Source: JAJPXC01 sp964520525 | Lineage (GTDB): Bacteria; Bacteroidota; Bacteroidia; Bacteroidales; Muribaculaceae | Reading direction: 5' to 3' | Length of the DNA stretch: 37,735 nucleotides | Assembly: GCA_964520525.1 (NCBI GenBank) | Contig: CAZFNR010000016.1 | Coordinates: 1 to 37,735, forward strand | Shown here: positions 1 through 8,114 of the stretch, piece by piece | Layout: every line of letters begins with the position of its first letter | How positions within the stretch are numbered: position 1 is the first letter of the stretch | Notes under the pieces: generated by a model | Told to the model about the DNA's origin: nothing | The model's database searches: none | Seen by the model: only the letters and a program-made list of their open reading frames with translations | Made by a program: the position numbers and the translations under genes

Positions 1-66
1 AAATATTTATCGCAGTCCCGCCCGCTTTGCCCCGTGACCGGGCCTCTGCTTGCGGTCTGCGACTGC
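1..66 (-). repeat. Left-terminal copy of an outward-reading GC-rich hairpin repeat
   Basis: Positions 17-61 are the exact reverse complement of 37675-37719, a 45-bp identical core, and similarity continues weakly to the very end of the window. Read outward (minus strand), the unit folds as a long hairpin with a CCCG/CGGG inner stem and a GTCA loop. The outer stem carries one A.A mismatch because position 16 is T here where the other copy's equivalent is A. That change gives an alternative outer stem, GCAGTC (12-17) with GACTGC (61-66). I do not recognise the family. The repeat probably continues beyond position 1. Confidence 0.85.
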
Positions 67-96
67 AAAATTATAAGAATTTATCGTAAAAAGCAA
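66..96 (-). promoter_or_regulatory. Bacteroidetes-type promoter firing into the left hairpin repeat
   Basis: On the minus strand 66-73 reads TAATTTTG, an exact TAnnTTTG -7 box. TTGC (93-96) lies 19 nt upstream as a -33 candidate, the same arrangement seen at recR and tRNA-His in this window. Transcription would begin around the base of the hairpin and run leftward out of the window. There is no ORF between the promoter and the end, so the product would be a structured RNA or the leader of an unseen gene. Confidence 0.5.
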
Positions 97-161
97 TATT
101 TTTTATCCCTGATTAACTTATGTGCAAGTCAAGAGCCATTGCGGCGAAGTGTCTGACAGCG

Positions 162-199
162 AAAAGGCGCGACCCGTCAAAGAGTGGGTCGCGCCTTTT
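162..199. terminator. Bidirectional intrinsic terminator after the prolyl isomerase gene
   Basis: A perfect 14-bp stem (AAAAGGCGCGACCC, 162-175, with its complement at 186-199) encloses a 10-nt loop. The arm ends are A-rich on one side and T-rich on the other, so it can end transcription on either strand. It lies 27 bp past the stop codon of the leftward isomerase gene. Confidence 0.9.
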
Positions 200-225
200 C
201 GGCAAATGCGATTGCAAAGAGCCGG

Positions 226-2151
226 TTATTTCAATTTCTTGAGGAGTTTTGTATTGACTTTCACCGGATATTTGGCGCGGAGCGATTCAATCCACTCCTT
301 CTCAAGTTTGGCTTGATAGTCGGTGATGACCGCGCCGCGAACATCCGCGGCTTCCTCGGGTAAGGCTACCACACGTCCTTCAAACGCGAAATAGTTGGTC
401 CATTTGCCTGTAGAAGCGGGTTTTTCGCCACCGAAAGCGACAGCGTCGACAATAGCGTTGTCACCTTTAGCCGCAATCACTCGCTCAACCTTTACATCGC
501 GGCCAAACTCACGGCGCATAACGGTGTTTATCGAGTCGGCTGTAACATTATTAGCCGCGATATAGCTCTTGACGGCAGTCTCTAAAGAGTCGTTGGGGGT
601 AAACACGATATATCCTTTGAAGTGAGGGGCTTCCCAATTGTATTTATAGCGGTTTGCCTTGAAGTAGGCTTCCAGGCCTTCCTTATCTTTAGAAGCTTTG
701 TCCCAAACATTCCGGTTGCTAACCTCAAAAAGCAACATACCGTCGCGATATTCGTTTACAAGATTGCGATAATCGGGATTTTTATCGACAAGCGCCTCAC
801 GCTCAGCCTCGATAGTGGCTTTGTCAAGGGCTTTATTGAAAACATCGGTCACGATTGACACACCGCTCTCAGCCTTGGCAACAGTATAGAGCGGCACCTC
901 GCCGATAACGTCGCACAGCGGAATCACTTTCTTACCGACACACAGAAGCGGGGCCCGGCTGTTGCGGAATTTGTCGACTACAGCCGAATCGAGCTGACCA
1001 TGGGCTTTGATTTCGTCAGTCACCATAGCGAGAGTCGATTTGTTCAGCTCGGATTTGTAGGCGTTTTTGAGTTCTTTCAATTTAGCCTCCTCAGGCATAT
1101 TGCTGCGCATATCGTGGTTCATCGTGCCGATAATGGCGTCTTTAGCCTCGTTGAAAGGTTTTACCCCTTTCCAATCAAGGCGTTTCACGATGTGGTAGCC
1201 ATAGCTTGTGGCAAACGGGGCGCTAATTTCCCCATTCATGATGGAAAATGAAGCATTCTCAAATTCGGGCACCATTCGGCCGGGGCCAAACCACGGGAGT
1301 TTACCCCCATTGCGAGCCGACCCGGGGTCTTCAGAAAGCGCAATCGCCAATGAATCGAAATCAGCTCCGTTTTTCAACAGCGTGTAAATCGAATCGATAG
1401 CCTCCTTTTGCGTTGCGGCTTCGACCTCAGTCTTACCCTGCGTCAGTTTGAGTATATGCTGCACAAGCACTTCTCCGCGCGCCGGGCGACGGCCGTGAAC
1501 CTTTACAATATGATGGCCAAAATCGGTCTGAATCACCGGCGATATGTCACCAACAGGCGTGTTATAGGCAGTTAGTTCAAATGAATAGGGGTATTGGTTC
1601 GCCGACATCCACCCCATGTGACCTTTGTTGCGCTTCGCACCCGGGTCAATCGAATGCTTCAGTGCCAGCTCATTAAAATCAGCGCCGTTGATGATGGCGG
1701 TGCGCAAACTGTCGAGCATGGCAGCGTTCTTAGAGTCTAAATCAGATGTCTCGCCACGGGGAACCATGATGTGGCTCACGTCGACATCTTCTTTCATGCG
1801 GTCATAAGCCTCGGCTATCAGCTTATTGTAGACAACGGTGTCGCGCAAGTAGGGGCGCGCCAAATCATTGCGATATCCGATGAACTCTTTCTGAAACGCA
1901 GCCGTAGTGTCAATCCCGGCAGCCTCGGCATCAGCAACTTTCAGCTTGTAAGTGATAAACATATCAACATAATCGTCAATTGACTGTTTCTCAGCTTGCT
2001 GAGTGTTGTTTTTGTTATAAAGGTATTGAAATTCGCTTAAAGGAACTTTTTTGCCATTTACGGTCATGAGAATGGGGTCGGAAGGTTTCTTCGCCTCAAC
2101 CGTAGCCATAGCCGCCATCGCAAGCGCAACTAACAGAATTTTTCTTTTCAT
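226..2151 (-). CDS. Periplasmic peptidyl-prolyl cis-trans isomerase with two parvulin domains (SurA/PpiC-like)
   Basis: The 641-aa protein begins with a signal peptide (MKRKILLVALAMAAMATVEA, likely cut near residue 20). A SurA-like N-terminal helical segment follows, then two tandem parvulin rotamase domains at about residues 125-220 and 225-325. Each carries the family hallmarks: an HI(M/L) strand near its start, a GxxGW or GGKLPWF turn, and a final GHHIVK or GYHIVK strand. The C-terminal 300 residues are helical and charged, with no domain I recognise. The family acts in the periplasm as an isomerase and chaperone for outer-membrane proteins. The gene lies 227 bp downstream of guaB on the same strand, with a hairpin between them and a strong terminator after it. 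No -7 match was found directly upstream, so co-transcription with guaB is possible. ATG start at 2151. Confidence 0.92.
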   Translation of the reverse strand: MKRKILLVALAMAAMATVEAKKPSDPILMTVNGKKVPLSEFQYLYNKNNTQQAEKQSIDDYVDMFITYKLKVADAEAAGIDTTAAFQKEFIGYRNDLARPYLRDTVVYNKLIAEAYDRMKEDVDVSHIMVPRGETSDLDSKNAAMLDSLRTAIINGADFNELALKHSIDPGAKRNKGHMGWMSANQYPYSFELTAYNTPVGDISPVIQTDFGHHIVKVHGRRPARGEVLVQHILKLTQGKTEVEAATQKEAIDSIYTLLKNGADFDSLAIALSEDPGSARNGGKLPWFGPGRMVPEFENASFSIMNGEISAPFATSYGYHIVKRLDWKGVKPFNEAKDAIIGTMNHDMRSNMPEEAKLKELKNAYKSELNKSTLAMVTDEIKAHGQLDSAVVDKFRNSRAPLLCVGKKVIPLCDVIGEVPLYTVAKAESGVSIVTDVFNKALDKATIEAEREALVDKNPDYRNLVNEYRDGMLLFEVSNRNVWDKASKDKEGLEAYFKANRYKYNWEAPHFKGYIVFTPNDSLETAVKSYIAANNVTADSINTVMRREFGRDVKVERVIAAKGDNAIVDAVAFGGEKPASTGKWTNYFAFEGRVVALPEEAADVRGAVITDYQAKLEKEWIESLRAKYPVKVNTKLLKKLK

Positions 2152-2309
2152 ACTGTCTTTATTTTCATGTCACCGCCAACACGCGGGATAAAAGATATTA
2201 GTTAAGTTTGAATTTTATACAATACTACAAATCAATAACGAAACTCATGGGGAGTTTATTATAACACCGGACATCAAATAAGACCGGCAGCTGCCGACAG
2301 CAAGACACA

Positions 2310-2349
2310 GTCCCGCAAGTAACAACCCGACGGTTGCGGCCTGCAGGAC
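2310..2349 (-). other. Intergenic RNA hairpin between guaB and the isomerase gene
   Basis: Two 18-nt arms (2310-2327 and 2332-2349) flank a 4-nt loop. On the minus-strand RNA 13 pairs are Watson-Crick and 3 are G-U, with only two mismatches. Read on the plus strand the same arms have four mismatches, so the structure fits a transcript running from guaB toward the isomerase gene. No U-tract follows, which argues against a simple terminator. A processing or mRNA-stability element is possible. The ends (cagtcccgc and ttgcgg.ctgc) loosely resemble the terminal repeats. Confidence 0.5.
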
Positions 2350-2378
2350 TTTGTCACTTATGAATCCGGCATCATATT

Positions 2379-3857
2379 TTATTGATGCGACGAGCTATAG
2401 TTGGGAGCCTCGCTCGTAATCGCCACATCGTGAGGATGGCTCTCTGCCACACCGGCATTGGTTATGCGTGTGAACTTCGCTTCGTGCAATTTATCTATGT
2501 TAGGCGCACCGCAGTATCCCATACCGGCGCGTAAACCGCCCAGCATCTGGTAAACCACTTCATAAAGCGACCCCTTATAGGGAACACGCGCCGCGATGCC
2601 CTCCGGGACGAGCTTACGCGTATCGGTCTCACCGGCTTGGAAATAGCGGTCCTTTGACCCTTTTTCCATAGCTTCGAGCGAACCCATGCCGCGATATGCC
2701 TTATATTTACGTCCATTGTAAATAATCGTCTCACCGGGCGATTCCTCGACACCTGCCAACATACCGCCGAGCATCACCGAATATCCACCCGCCGCAAGAG
2801 CCTTGACAATATCACCGGAGTAACGAATGCCACCGTCGGCAATCAACGGCACGCCGGTCCCGGCAAGCGCTTTAGCGACATCATACACCGCGGAGAGCTG
2901 AGGCACACCCACACCGGCAATCACGCGAGTGGTGCAGATGGAGCCGGGACCGATACCGACCTTAACACCGTCGGCACCGTTCTCGACGAGATAGCGGGCA
3001 GCATCGCCCGTAGCTATATTTCCAACCACCACGTCGATATCGGGATATTTTTCCTTAACAGCGCGAAGGACGCTAACGACACCGCGGCTATGCCCGTGAG
3101 CAGTGTCAATGACAATAGCATCGACACCGGCAGCGACAAGGGCGTCAACACGCTCCATGCTGTCGCTGGTCACACCCACGCCGGCTGCCACTCTAAGACG
3201 CCCGAGAGCATCCTTGCAGGCATTGGGCTTATCCTTGGCCTTAGTGATATCTTTATATGTCACAAGACCGATAAGTTTACCGTCGGAATCGACTACCGGC
3301 AATTTCTCAATCTTGTGTTCTTGCAGAATCTGAGCGGCCTCCTCAAGATTGGTGGACTGATTGGTGGTCACAAGCCCCTCGGAAGTCATAACGTCATCAA
3401 TCGGTCGGTTCAAATTCCGTTCAAACCTCAGGTCGCGGTTGGTAACAATCCCGACAAGACGACGGTCATCATCAACGACGGGAATACCGCCGATATGGTA
3501 TTCTTCCATCATCGCAAGCGCATCTCTCACGGTGCTGCCGCGCTTTATGGTCACCGGGTCGTAAATCATGCCGTTCTCAGCGCGCTTGACGGCGTGCACC
3601 TGACGCGCCTGCTCGGCTATCGACATATTTTTGTGAATCACACCGATACCGCCCTCTCGCGCAATCGCGATAGCGAGCTGAGCCTCGGTGACAGTGTCCA
3701 TCGCCGCTGACACCAACGGGACGTTGAGCGTGATGTTTCGTGAAAACTTTGTTTTGAGATTTACCTCGCGCGGGAGGACTTCGGAGTAAGCCGGAATAAG
3801 GAGGACATCATCAAATGTGAGGCCATCCATCTTAACTCTATCTGCAATAAACGACAT
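2379..3857 (-). CDS. guaB: Inosine-5'-monophosphate dehydrogenase
   Basis: This enzyme oxidises IMP to XMP with NAD+, the committed step of GMP synthesis in the cytoplasm. The protein has the N-terminal DGLTFDDVLLIPAYS signature, a tandem CBS pair at roughly residues 90-200, and the catalytic loop GSICTTR with the active-site cysteine near residue 300. The phosphate-binding GGIRYSGDI segment and the flap ARVPYKG also follow the family. The open frame extends upstream to 3890, but an exact -7 box sits at 3888-3895, so those first codons would not be transcribed. I place the start at the ATG at 3857 (MSFIADRV), giving 492 aa, the usual family length. The gene is divergent from proS and followed by the isomerase gene on the same strand. 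Confidence 0.97.
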   Translation of the reverse strand: MSFIADRVKMDGLTFDDVLLIPAYSEVLPREVNLKTKFSRNITLNVPLVSAAMDTVTEAQLAIAIAREGGIGVIHKNMSIAEQARQVHAVKRAENGMIYDPVTIKRGSTVRDALAMMEEYHIGGIPVVDDDRRLVGIVTNRDLRFERNLNRPIDDVMTSEGLVTTNQSTNLEEAAQILQEHKIEKLPVVDSDGKLIGLVTYKDITKAKDKPNACKDALGRLRVAAGVGVTSDSMERVDALVAAGVDAIVIDTAHGHSRGVVSVLRAVKEKYPDIDVVVGNIATGDAARYLVENGADGVKVGIGPGSICTTRVIAGVGVPQLSAVYDVAKALAGTGVPLIADGGIRYSGDIVKALAAGGYSVMLGGMLAGVEESPGETIIYNGRKYKAYRGMGSLEAMEKGSKDRYFQAGETDTRKLVPEGIAARVPYKGSLYEVVYQMLGGLRAGMGYCGAPNIDKLHEAKFTRITNAGVAESHPHDVAITSEAPNYSSSHQ

Positions 3858-3887
3858 AAGACTGGTAGCTTTGATTTTTATTGCGTG

Positions 3888-3895
3888 CAAAGTTA
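3888..3895 (-). promoter_or_regulatory. guaB -7 promoter element
   Basis: The minus strand reads TAACTTTG, an exact TAnnTTTG box. The predicted transcript starts near 3880, leaving a short leader before the ATG at 3857 and ruling out the longer upstream start. No clear -33 TTTG is seen at 19-21 nt. Confidence 0.6.
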
Positions 3896-4058
3896 ATCAT
3901 TTTTCGGCAAATATGCAGACTCGCTCGCCATTTAAGCGCGCAATATTTTCAATATTTTCCAGTATTTTTCAATGGCAGGTTCAACCGGCAAAATCACAGG
4001 AAACAGCATAAATAATCATTAGCGAAAATATTAAGGGTTATAATTAAACAGATTTTTG

Positions 4059-4066
4059 TAATTTTG
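4059..4066 (+). promoter_or_regulatory. proS -7 promoter element
   Basis: TAATTTTG is an exact TAnnTTTG match 72 bp upstream of the proS ATG. The -33 region is AT-rich without a clear TTTG. Transcription would also cover the glycosyltransferase gene downstream. Confidence 0.5.
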
Positions 4067-4138
4067 TGAAATTATTGCCCGACACATATTTTTATAGTCA
4101 AGAGAATAATAACACCAAATATAATCACACATCAAACA

Positions 4139-5620
4139 ATGGCAAAGGAACTAAAAGACCTCACCAAACGCAAGGATAACTATTCGCAATGGTATAATGA
4201 CTTAGTGGTAAAAGCCGACTTGGCAGAGCAGTCAGCCGTGAGAGGCTGCATGGTAATCAAACCCTACGGCTATGCCATATGGGAAAAAATGCAGCAGACG
4301 CTCGACAAGATGTTCAAGGAAACCGGTGTCCAAAACGCCTATTTCCCATTGCTCATACCTAAATCATTTCTATGCCGAGAGGCCGAGCACGTTGAAGGTT
4401 TTGCCAAAGAATGTGCCGTTGTCACCCACTACCGTCTTAAAAACGACCCCAACGGTAACGGAGTCATCGTTGACCCCGACGCACGGTTGGAGGAAGAGCT
4501 TATCGTGCGCCCCACATCAGAGACAATCATTTGGGGTACATACAAAAACTGGATTCATTCCTACCGCGACCTGCCCATCCTTTGCAATCAGTGGGCAAAC
4601 GTCATGCGATGGGAAATGCGCACGCGTATGTTCCTTCGCACAGCCGAGTTTTTGTGGCAAGAGGGCCACTGCGCTCACGCCACGGCCGAGGAGTCGGAAG
4701 CGCGCACAGTGCAGATGATTAACCTCTACGCCGATTTCGCTGAAAAATATATGGCCATGCCTGTAATCAAAGGCGTCAAGAGCGCAAATGAGAGATTTGC
4801 AGGCGCATTGAACACCTATACCATCGAGGCCATGATGCAGGATGGCAAAGCCCTGCAATCGGGAACGTCACACAATCTCGGGCAGAACTTCGCCAAAGCG
4901 TTTGATGTGACATTTGTCAATAAAGAAAACAAACCCGAATATGTATGGGCTAACTCGTGGGGCGTATCGACCCGCTTGATGGGCGCTCTGATAATGACCC
5001 ACTCAGATGATAACGGTCTTGTGCTGCCTCCGCACCTCGCTCCGATACAGGTAGTCATCATCCCCATTTACAAGAATAGCGAGCAGCTTGCCGAAATCAG
5101 CAAGAAGGTGGCTCCGATTGTTGATGAATTGAAGAATGCCGGCATAAGTGTCAAATATGACGATGCCGAAAACAAGCGTCCGGGATTCAAATTCGCCGAC
5201 TACGAGCTCAAAGGGGTGCCCGTGCGGCTTGCCATCGGCATGCGCGACATCGAGAACGGAACAGTCGAAGTGATGCGCCGCGACACTCTTGAAAAAAGCG
5301 TGATGCCCCTCGACAACATCGCCAAAACCATTGAAAACCTCCTTGAGGAAATCCAACAGAACATCTTTGACAAAGCTTTGGCACATCGCGAGTCGATGAC
5401 CCGCACCGTAGAGACCTATGACGAGTTTAAAGAGGAGATTGAAAAAGGGGGGTTCATACTCGCCCACTGGGACGGCACGATCGAGACCGAGGAAAAAATC
5501 AAGGAGGAGACCAAAGCCACTATCAGATGCATACCCCTCGAAGGTGACAAGACCCCGGGCAAATGCATGGTGACAGGCAAACCGTCGGCTCAACGAGTGA
5601 TTTTCGCCCGCAACTATTGA
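4139..5620 (+). CDS. proS: Prolyl-tRNA synthetase, archaeal/eukaryotic-type
   Basis: This class II synthetase charges tRNA-Pro with proline. At 493 aa it is the short form without the editing insertion typical of bacterial ProS. It begins MAKELKDLTKRKDNYSQWYN and has the motif 2 region around RWEMRTRMFLRTAEFLWQEG and motif 3 near WANSWGVSTRLMGALIM. An anticodon-binding domain follows (about residues 290-400), then the C-terminal zinc-binding-like domain of the archaeal type, ending in the usual aromatic tail ARNY. Bacteroidetes commonly carry this type. Its own -7 box lies 72 bp upstream, and the glycosyltransferase starts 26 bp after the stop, so the two may be co-transcribed. Confidence 0.97.
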   Translation: MAKELKDLTKRKDNYSQWYNDLVVKADLAEQSAVRGCMVIKPYGYAIWEKMQQTLDKMFKETGVQNAYFPLLIPKSFLCREAEHVEGFAKECAVVTHYRLKNDPNGNGVIVDPDARLEEELIVRPTSETIIWGTYKNWIHSYRDLPILCNQWANVMRWEMRTRMFLRTAEFLWQEGHCAHATAEESEARTVQMINLYADFAEKYMAMPVIKGVKSANERFAGALNTYTIEAMMQDGKALQSGTSHNLGQNFAKAFDVTFVNKENKPEYVWANSWGVSTRLMGALIMTHSDDNGLVLPPHLAPIQVVIIPIYKNSEQLAEISKKVAPIVDELKNAGISVKYDDAENKRPGFKFADYELKGVPVRLAIGMRDIENGTVEVMRRDTLEKSVMPLDNIAKTIENLLEEIQQNIFDKALAHRESMTRTVETYDEFKEEIEKGGFILAHWDGTIETEEKIKEETKATIRCIPLEGDKTPGKCMVTGKPSAQRVIFARNY

Positions 5621-5646
5621 TAAATAATTAAACACATATATCTATT

Positions 5647-6615
5647 ATGGACGACCTCGCCAAAACTCGAAAAGCGCCTAAATTGGCTATCGTAGTGCCA
5701 TGCTATAACGAGGAGGCGGCCCTTCCTATTACCGCTAAAGAACTGCTATCGTTGCTCAGTAAGATGGTGGCTGACGGATTGGCCGATTCAAGCAGTTACG
5801 TCATGTGTGTCAACGATGGGAGCCGCGACAAGACATGGGCTACAATCTGCTCACTACACGACGCCGACCAACGCATCAAAGGCATAGACCTCGCCCATAA
5901 CCGCGGCCATCAATACGCTCTACTCGCCGGATTGATGACCGTCATGGATAACTGCGACGCGGCAATCTCAATCGACGCTGACCTTCAGGACGACCCTAAT
6001 GCCATGGCGCGCATGGTCGAGGACTATCGCAATGGCAGCGATATTGTCTACGGCGTGAGAAGTAGCCGCGCTACCGACACTTGGTTTAAACGGACGTCGG
6101 CTCACGGATTTTACAAGTTCCAAAAAGCGATGGGACTCGACACTATCTATGACCACGCCGACTACCGATTAATGAGCAATGAGGCGCTACATCTGCTTAG
6201 CGAATATGGGGAGTCAAATCTGTTTTTACGAGGTATCATCCCGCAGATAGGGCTTAAGACCTCGATAGTGAAATATGAACGCCATGAGCGCGTCGCCGGG
6301 GAATCGAAATATCCACTGAAAAAGATGCTCAGCTTCTCCATCGACGGCATCACATCGTTCTCGGCCAAGCCGATGAGGCTCATATTCCTGACGGGGCTGA
6401 CATTCCTCATCATCGACATCATCGTGGCCATATATGTGTTAATATCGTTTTTCGCTCACTCGACAATCCTCGGATGGTCGTCACTGATGCTCTCCGTGTG
6501 GTTCTTAGGGAGTCTGATACTCATGGGAATCGGCATCGTCGGGGAATATATCGGCAAAATTTTCATCGAAGTGAAGAATCGTCCGCGTTACTCAATCAGA
6601 GAAATACTTTTATAG
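5647..6615 (+). CDS. Family 2 glycosyltransferase, DPM1/GtrB-like membrane protein
   Basis: The 322-aa protein has a GT-A domain starting LAIVVPCYNEE (residues 13-23) and an acidic metal/nucleotide-sugar motif, DADLQDD, at 110-116. Two C-terminal transmembrane helices lie at about 240-262 and 278-300. This is the layout of dolichol- or undecaprenyl-phosphate sugar transferases (DPMS, GtrB, ArnC), which move a sugar from a nucleotide donor to polyprenyl phosphate on the cytoplasmic face of the inner membrane. Donor and final glycan cannot be told from the sequence, and no flippase or GtrA gene is adjacent. It follows proS by 26 bp and ends at a terminator shared with dnaA. Confidence 0.9.
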   Translation: MDDLAKTRKAPKLAIVVPCYNEEAALPITAKELLSLLSKMVADGLADSSSYVMCVNDGSRDKTWATICSLHDADQRIKGIDLAHNRGHQYALLAGLMTVMDNCDAAISIDADLQDDPNAMARMVEDYRNGSDIVYGVRSSRATDTWFKRTSAHGFYKFQKAMGLDTIYDHADYRLMSNEALHLLSEYGESNLFLRGIIPQIGLKTSIVKYERHERVAGESKYPLKKMLSFSIDGITSFSAKPMRLIFLTGLTFLIIDIIVAIYVLISFFAHSTILGWSSLMLSVWFLGSLILMGIGIVGEYIGKIFIEVKNRPRYSIREILL

Positions 6616-6650
6616 TTTTTTTGGGGGGCGGACGTGAAAACCGCAACTAA

Positions 6651-6692
6651 AAAATAGAGGTCTTCGGAGCTAAATCTGAAGACCTCTATTTT
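6651..6692. terminator. Bidirectional terminator between the glycosyltransferase gene and dnaA
   Basis: A perfect 15-bp stem (AAAATAGAGGTCTTC at 6651-6665 and its complement at 6678-6692) surrounds a 12-nt loop. Each strand ends in a T run, fitting a terminator shared by two convergent genes. Confidence 0.93.
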
Positions 6693-6725
6693 CACTATAA
6701 TTAATTAAAACTGAACCTGCTACTA

Positions 6726-8114
6726 TTAATTTAGCGATTGCTCGATAGCCGCTACAGCCTCTTGAAGGGGTTTCTCCACCGACAGCCGCTCCTCTATATT
6801 CTTGCATCCGTGAAGCACGGTCGCGTGTCCGCGCGAAAGGCGCGTCCCAATCGCAGTCAACGGCATCTTGACATGTTTTTTGGCCAAGTACATAACCATT
6901 TGCCGGGCATCGGAAATCTCTCGCTTGCGGCTTTTAGTGTAAATTTGGTCAACATCAATCTTGAAATAATTGCAAACTTCCTGAGTAACCATCTCAAAAT
7001 TGACAACGGGCCGATTTATTTTGATAGCATTGGCAAGCACATTGCGAGCCAAATCGAGCGTCACATCGACACCGAGCACCGTAGCGTGAGCCATGAGCGA
7101 CGCAACTATGCCTTCAAGTTCACGCACGCTGTCGGTCACCTTCGAAGCGATAAATTCAAGCACGTCATCAGTTATCGACAGACCGTCCTGCTCCGCCTTT
7201 TGAGTCAGGACATCTTTCCTCAACTCTAAGTCGGGGCGCTCAAGTTCGGCGGTCATGCCCCACTTGAAACGCGACAAAAGTCGTTCCTCCATCCCCTCCA
7301 TCTGAGGCGGGCAGACATCGCTTGAGAGGATAATCTGTTTTTGGTTCTGATGAAGGTGGTTGAATATGTGGAAGAATGTGTTTTGTGTACCGGGTTTGCG
7401 CATCAAATCCTGAATATCATCAAGAATCAATACGTCGATACTCTGGTAGAAGTTGATAAATTCGTTTATTCTATTGTTACGGACAGCCGCCGTGTACTGG
7501 CTTTCAAAAAGACGCGCCGTCACATAGAGTACGCGTGCGCGCGGATCTCGCTCTTTGACGCGGATTCCGATAGCTTGAATAAGGTGAGTCTTCCCCACAC
7601 CGGTAGGGCCAAACACGAAAAGCGGATTAAATGTCTTGCAATGTGGATCGTCGGCGATTGCTTCGCCAATCGAGCGCGCTATCTTATTGCTATCGCTACC
7701 GCAATAGTTCTCAAACGTATATCGGGGATTAAGCTGGGAATCAATCGCCTCGAGAGGCTGTGGCTGAAACGGGCTCGCCGGAGCGGGAGCTTTTGGCGGA
7801 ATCACAGATGAAGGCATGGCACCACCGAGCGTGACCTTCGTCGATGGTTGGCTGCCAATTTGGTTGAAACTATAAAACAGTTTAACCTTCTCCCCTTTTC
7901 CGAAAACACGGCGGAACACAGGTTCCATTATCGACAAATAATGGACTTCAAGATGCTCCATGAAATAAGGAGAATCGACATGAAGCGTCAGCGCCCCGTC
8001 CTTGAATCCAAGGAAGGTCACGGGTCTGAACCAGGCGTCGAATTGCTCGGGAGAGATATTATCGCGAATGATAGCGAGACAATCCTCCCAAAGCTGTTTA
8101 TGGCTTTTTTCCAT
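6726..8114 (-). CDS. dnaA: Chromosomal replication initiator protein DnaA
   Basis: DnaA is an AAA+ ATPase that binds origin DNA and opens it for replication. All four domains are visible in 462 aa. They are the N-terminal helicase-loader-binding domain (about 1-82), a proline-rich linker (90-125), the AAA+ core with Walker A GPTGVGKTH (169-177), Walker B LILDDIQ (229-235) and sensor II SVRELEG (329-335), and the DNA-binding domain IV (about 370-462). In domain IV the recognition motif is SRGHATVLHG (427-436), where E. coli has RDHTTVLHA. The aspartate known to contact DnaA boxes is therefore glycine here. The NlpC/P60 lipoprotein gene lies 354 bp upstream on the same strand. Confidence 0.97.
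   Translation of the reverse strand: MEKSHKQLWEDCLAIIRDNISPEQFDAWFRPVTFLGFKDGALTLHVDSPYFMEHLEVHYLSIMEPVFRRVFGKGEKVKLFYSFNQIGSQPSTKVTLGGAMPSSVIPPKAPAPASPFQPQPLEAIDSQLNPRYTFENYCGSDSNKIARSIGEAIADDPHCKTFNPLFVFGPTGVGKTHLIQAIGIRVKERDPRARVLYVTARLFESQYTAAVRNNRINEFINFYQSIDVLILDDIQDLMRKPGTQNTFFHIFNHLHQNQKQIILSSDVCPPQMEGMEERLLSRFKWGMTAELERPDLELRKDVLTQKAEQDGLSITDDVLEFIASKVTDSVRELEGIVASLMAHATVLGVDVTLDLARNVLANAIKINRPVVNFEMVTQEVCNYFKIDVDQIYTKSRKREISDARQMVMYLAKKHVKMPLTAIGTRLSRGHATVLHGCKNIEERLSVEKPLQEAVAAIEQSLN

Noticed and set aside
3090..3710. 206-aa ORF antisense to guaB
   Set aside because: Fully antisense to a conserved gene in good frame. It shows no domain and is a codon-bias shadow.
5003..5635. 210-aa ORF antisense to proS
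   Set aside because: Shadow of proS with no family signature.
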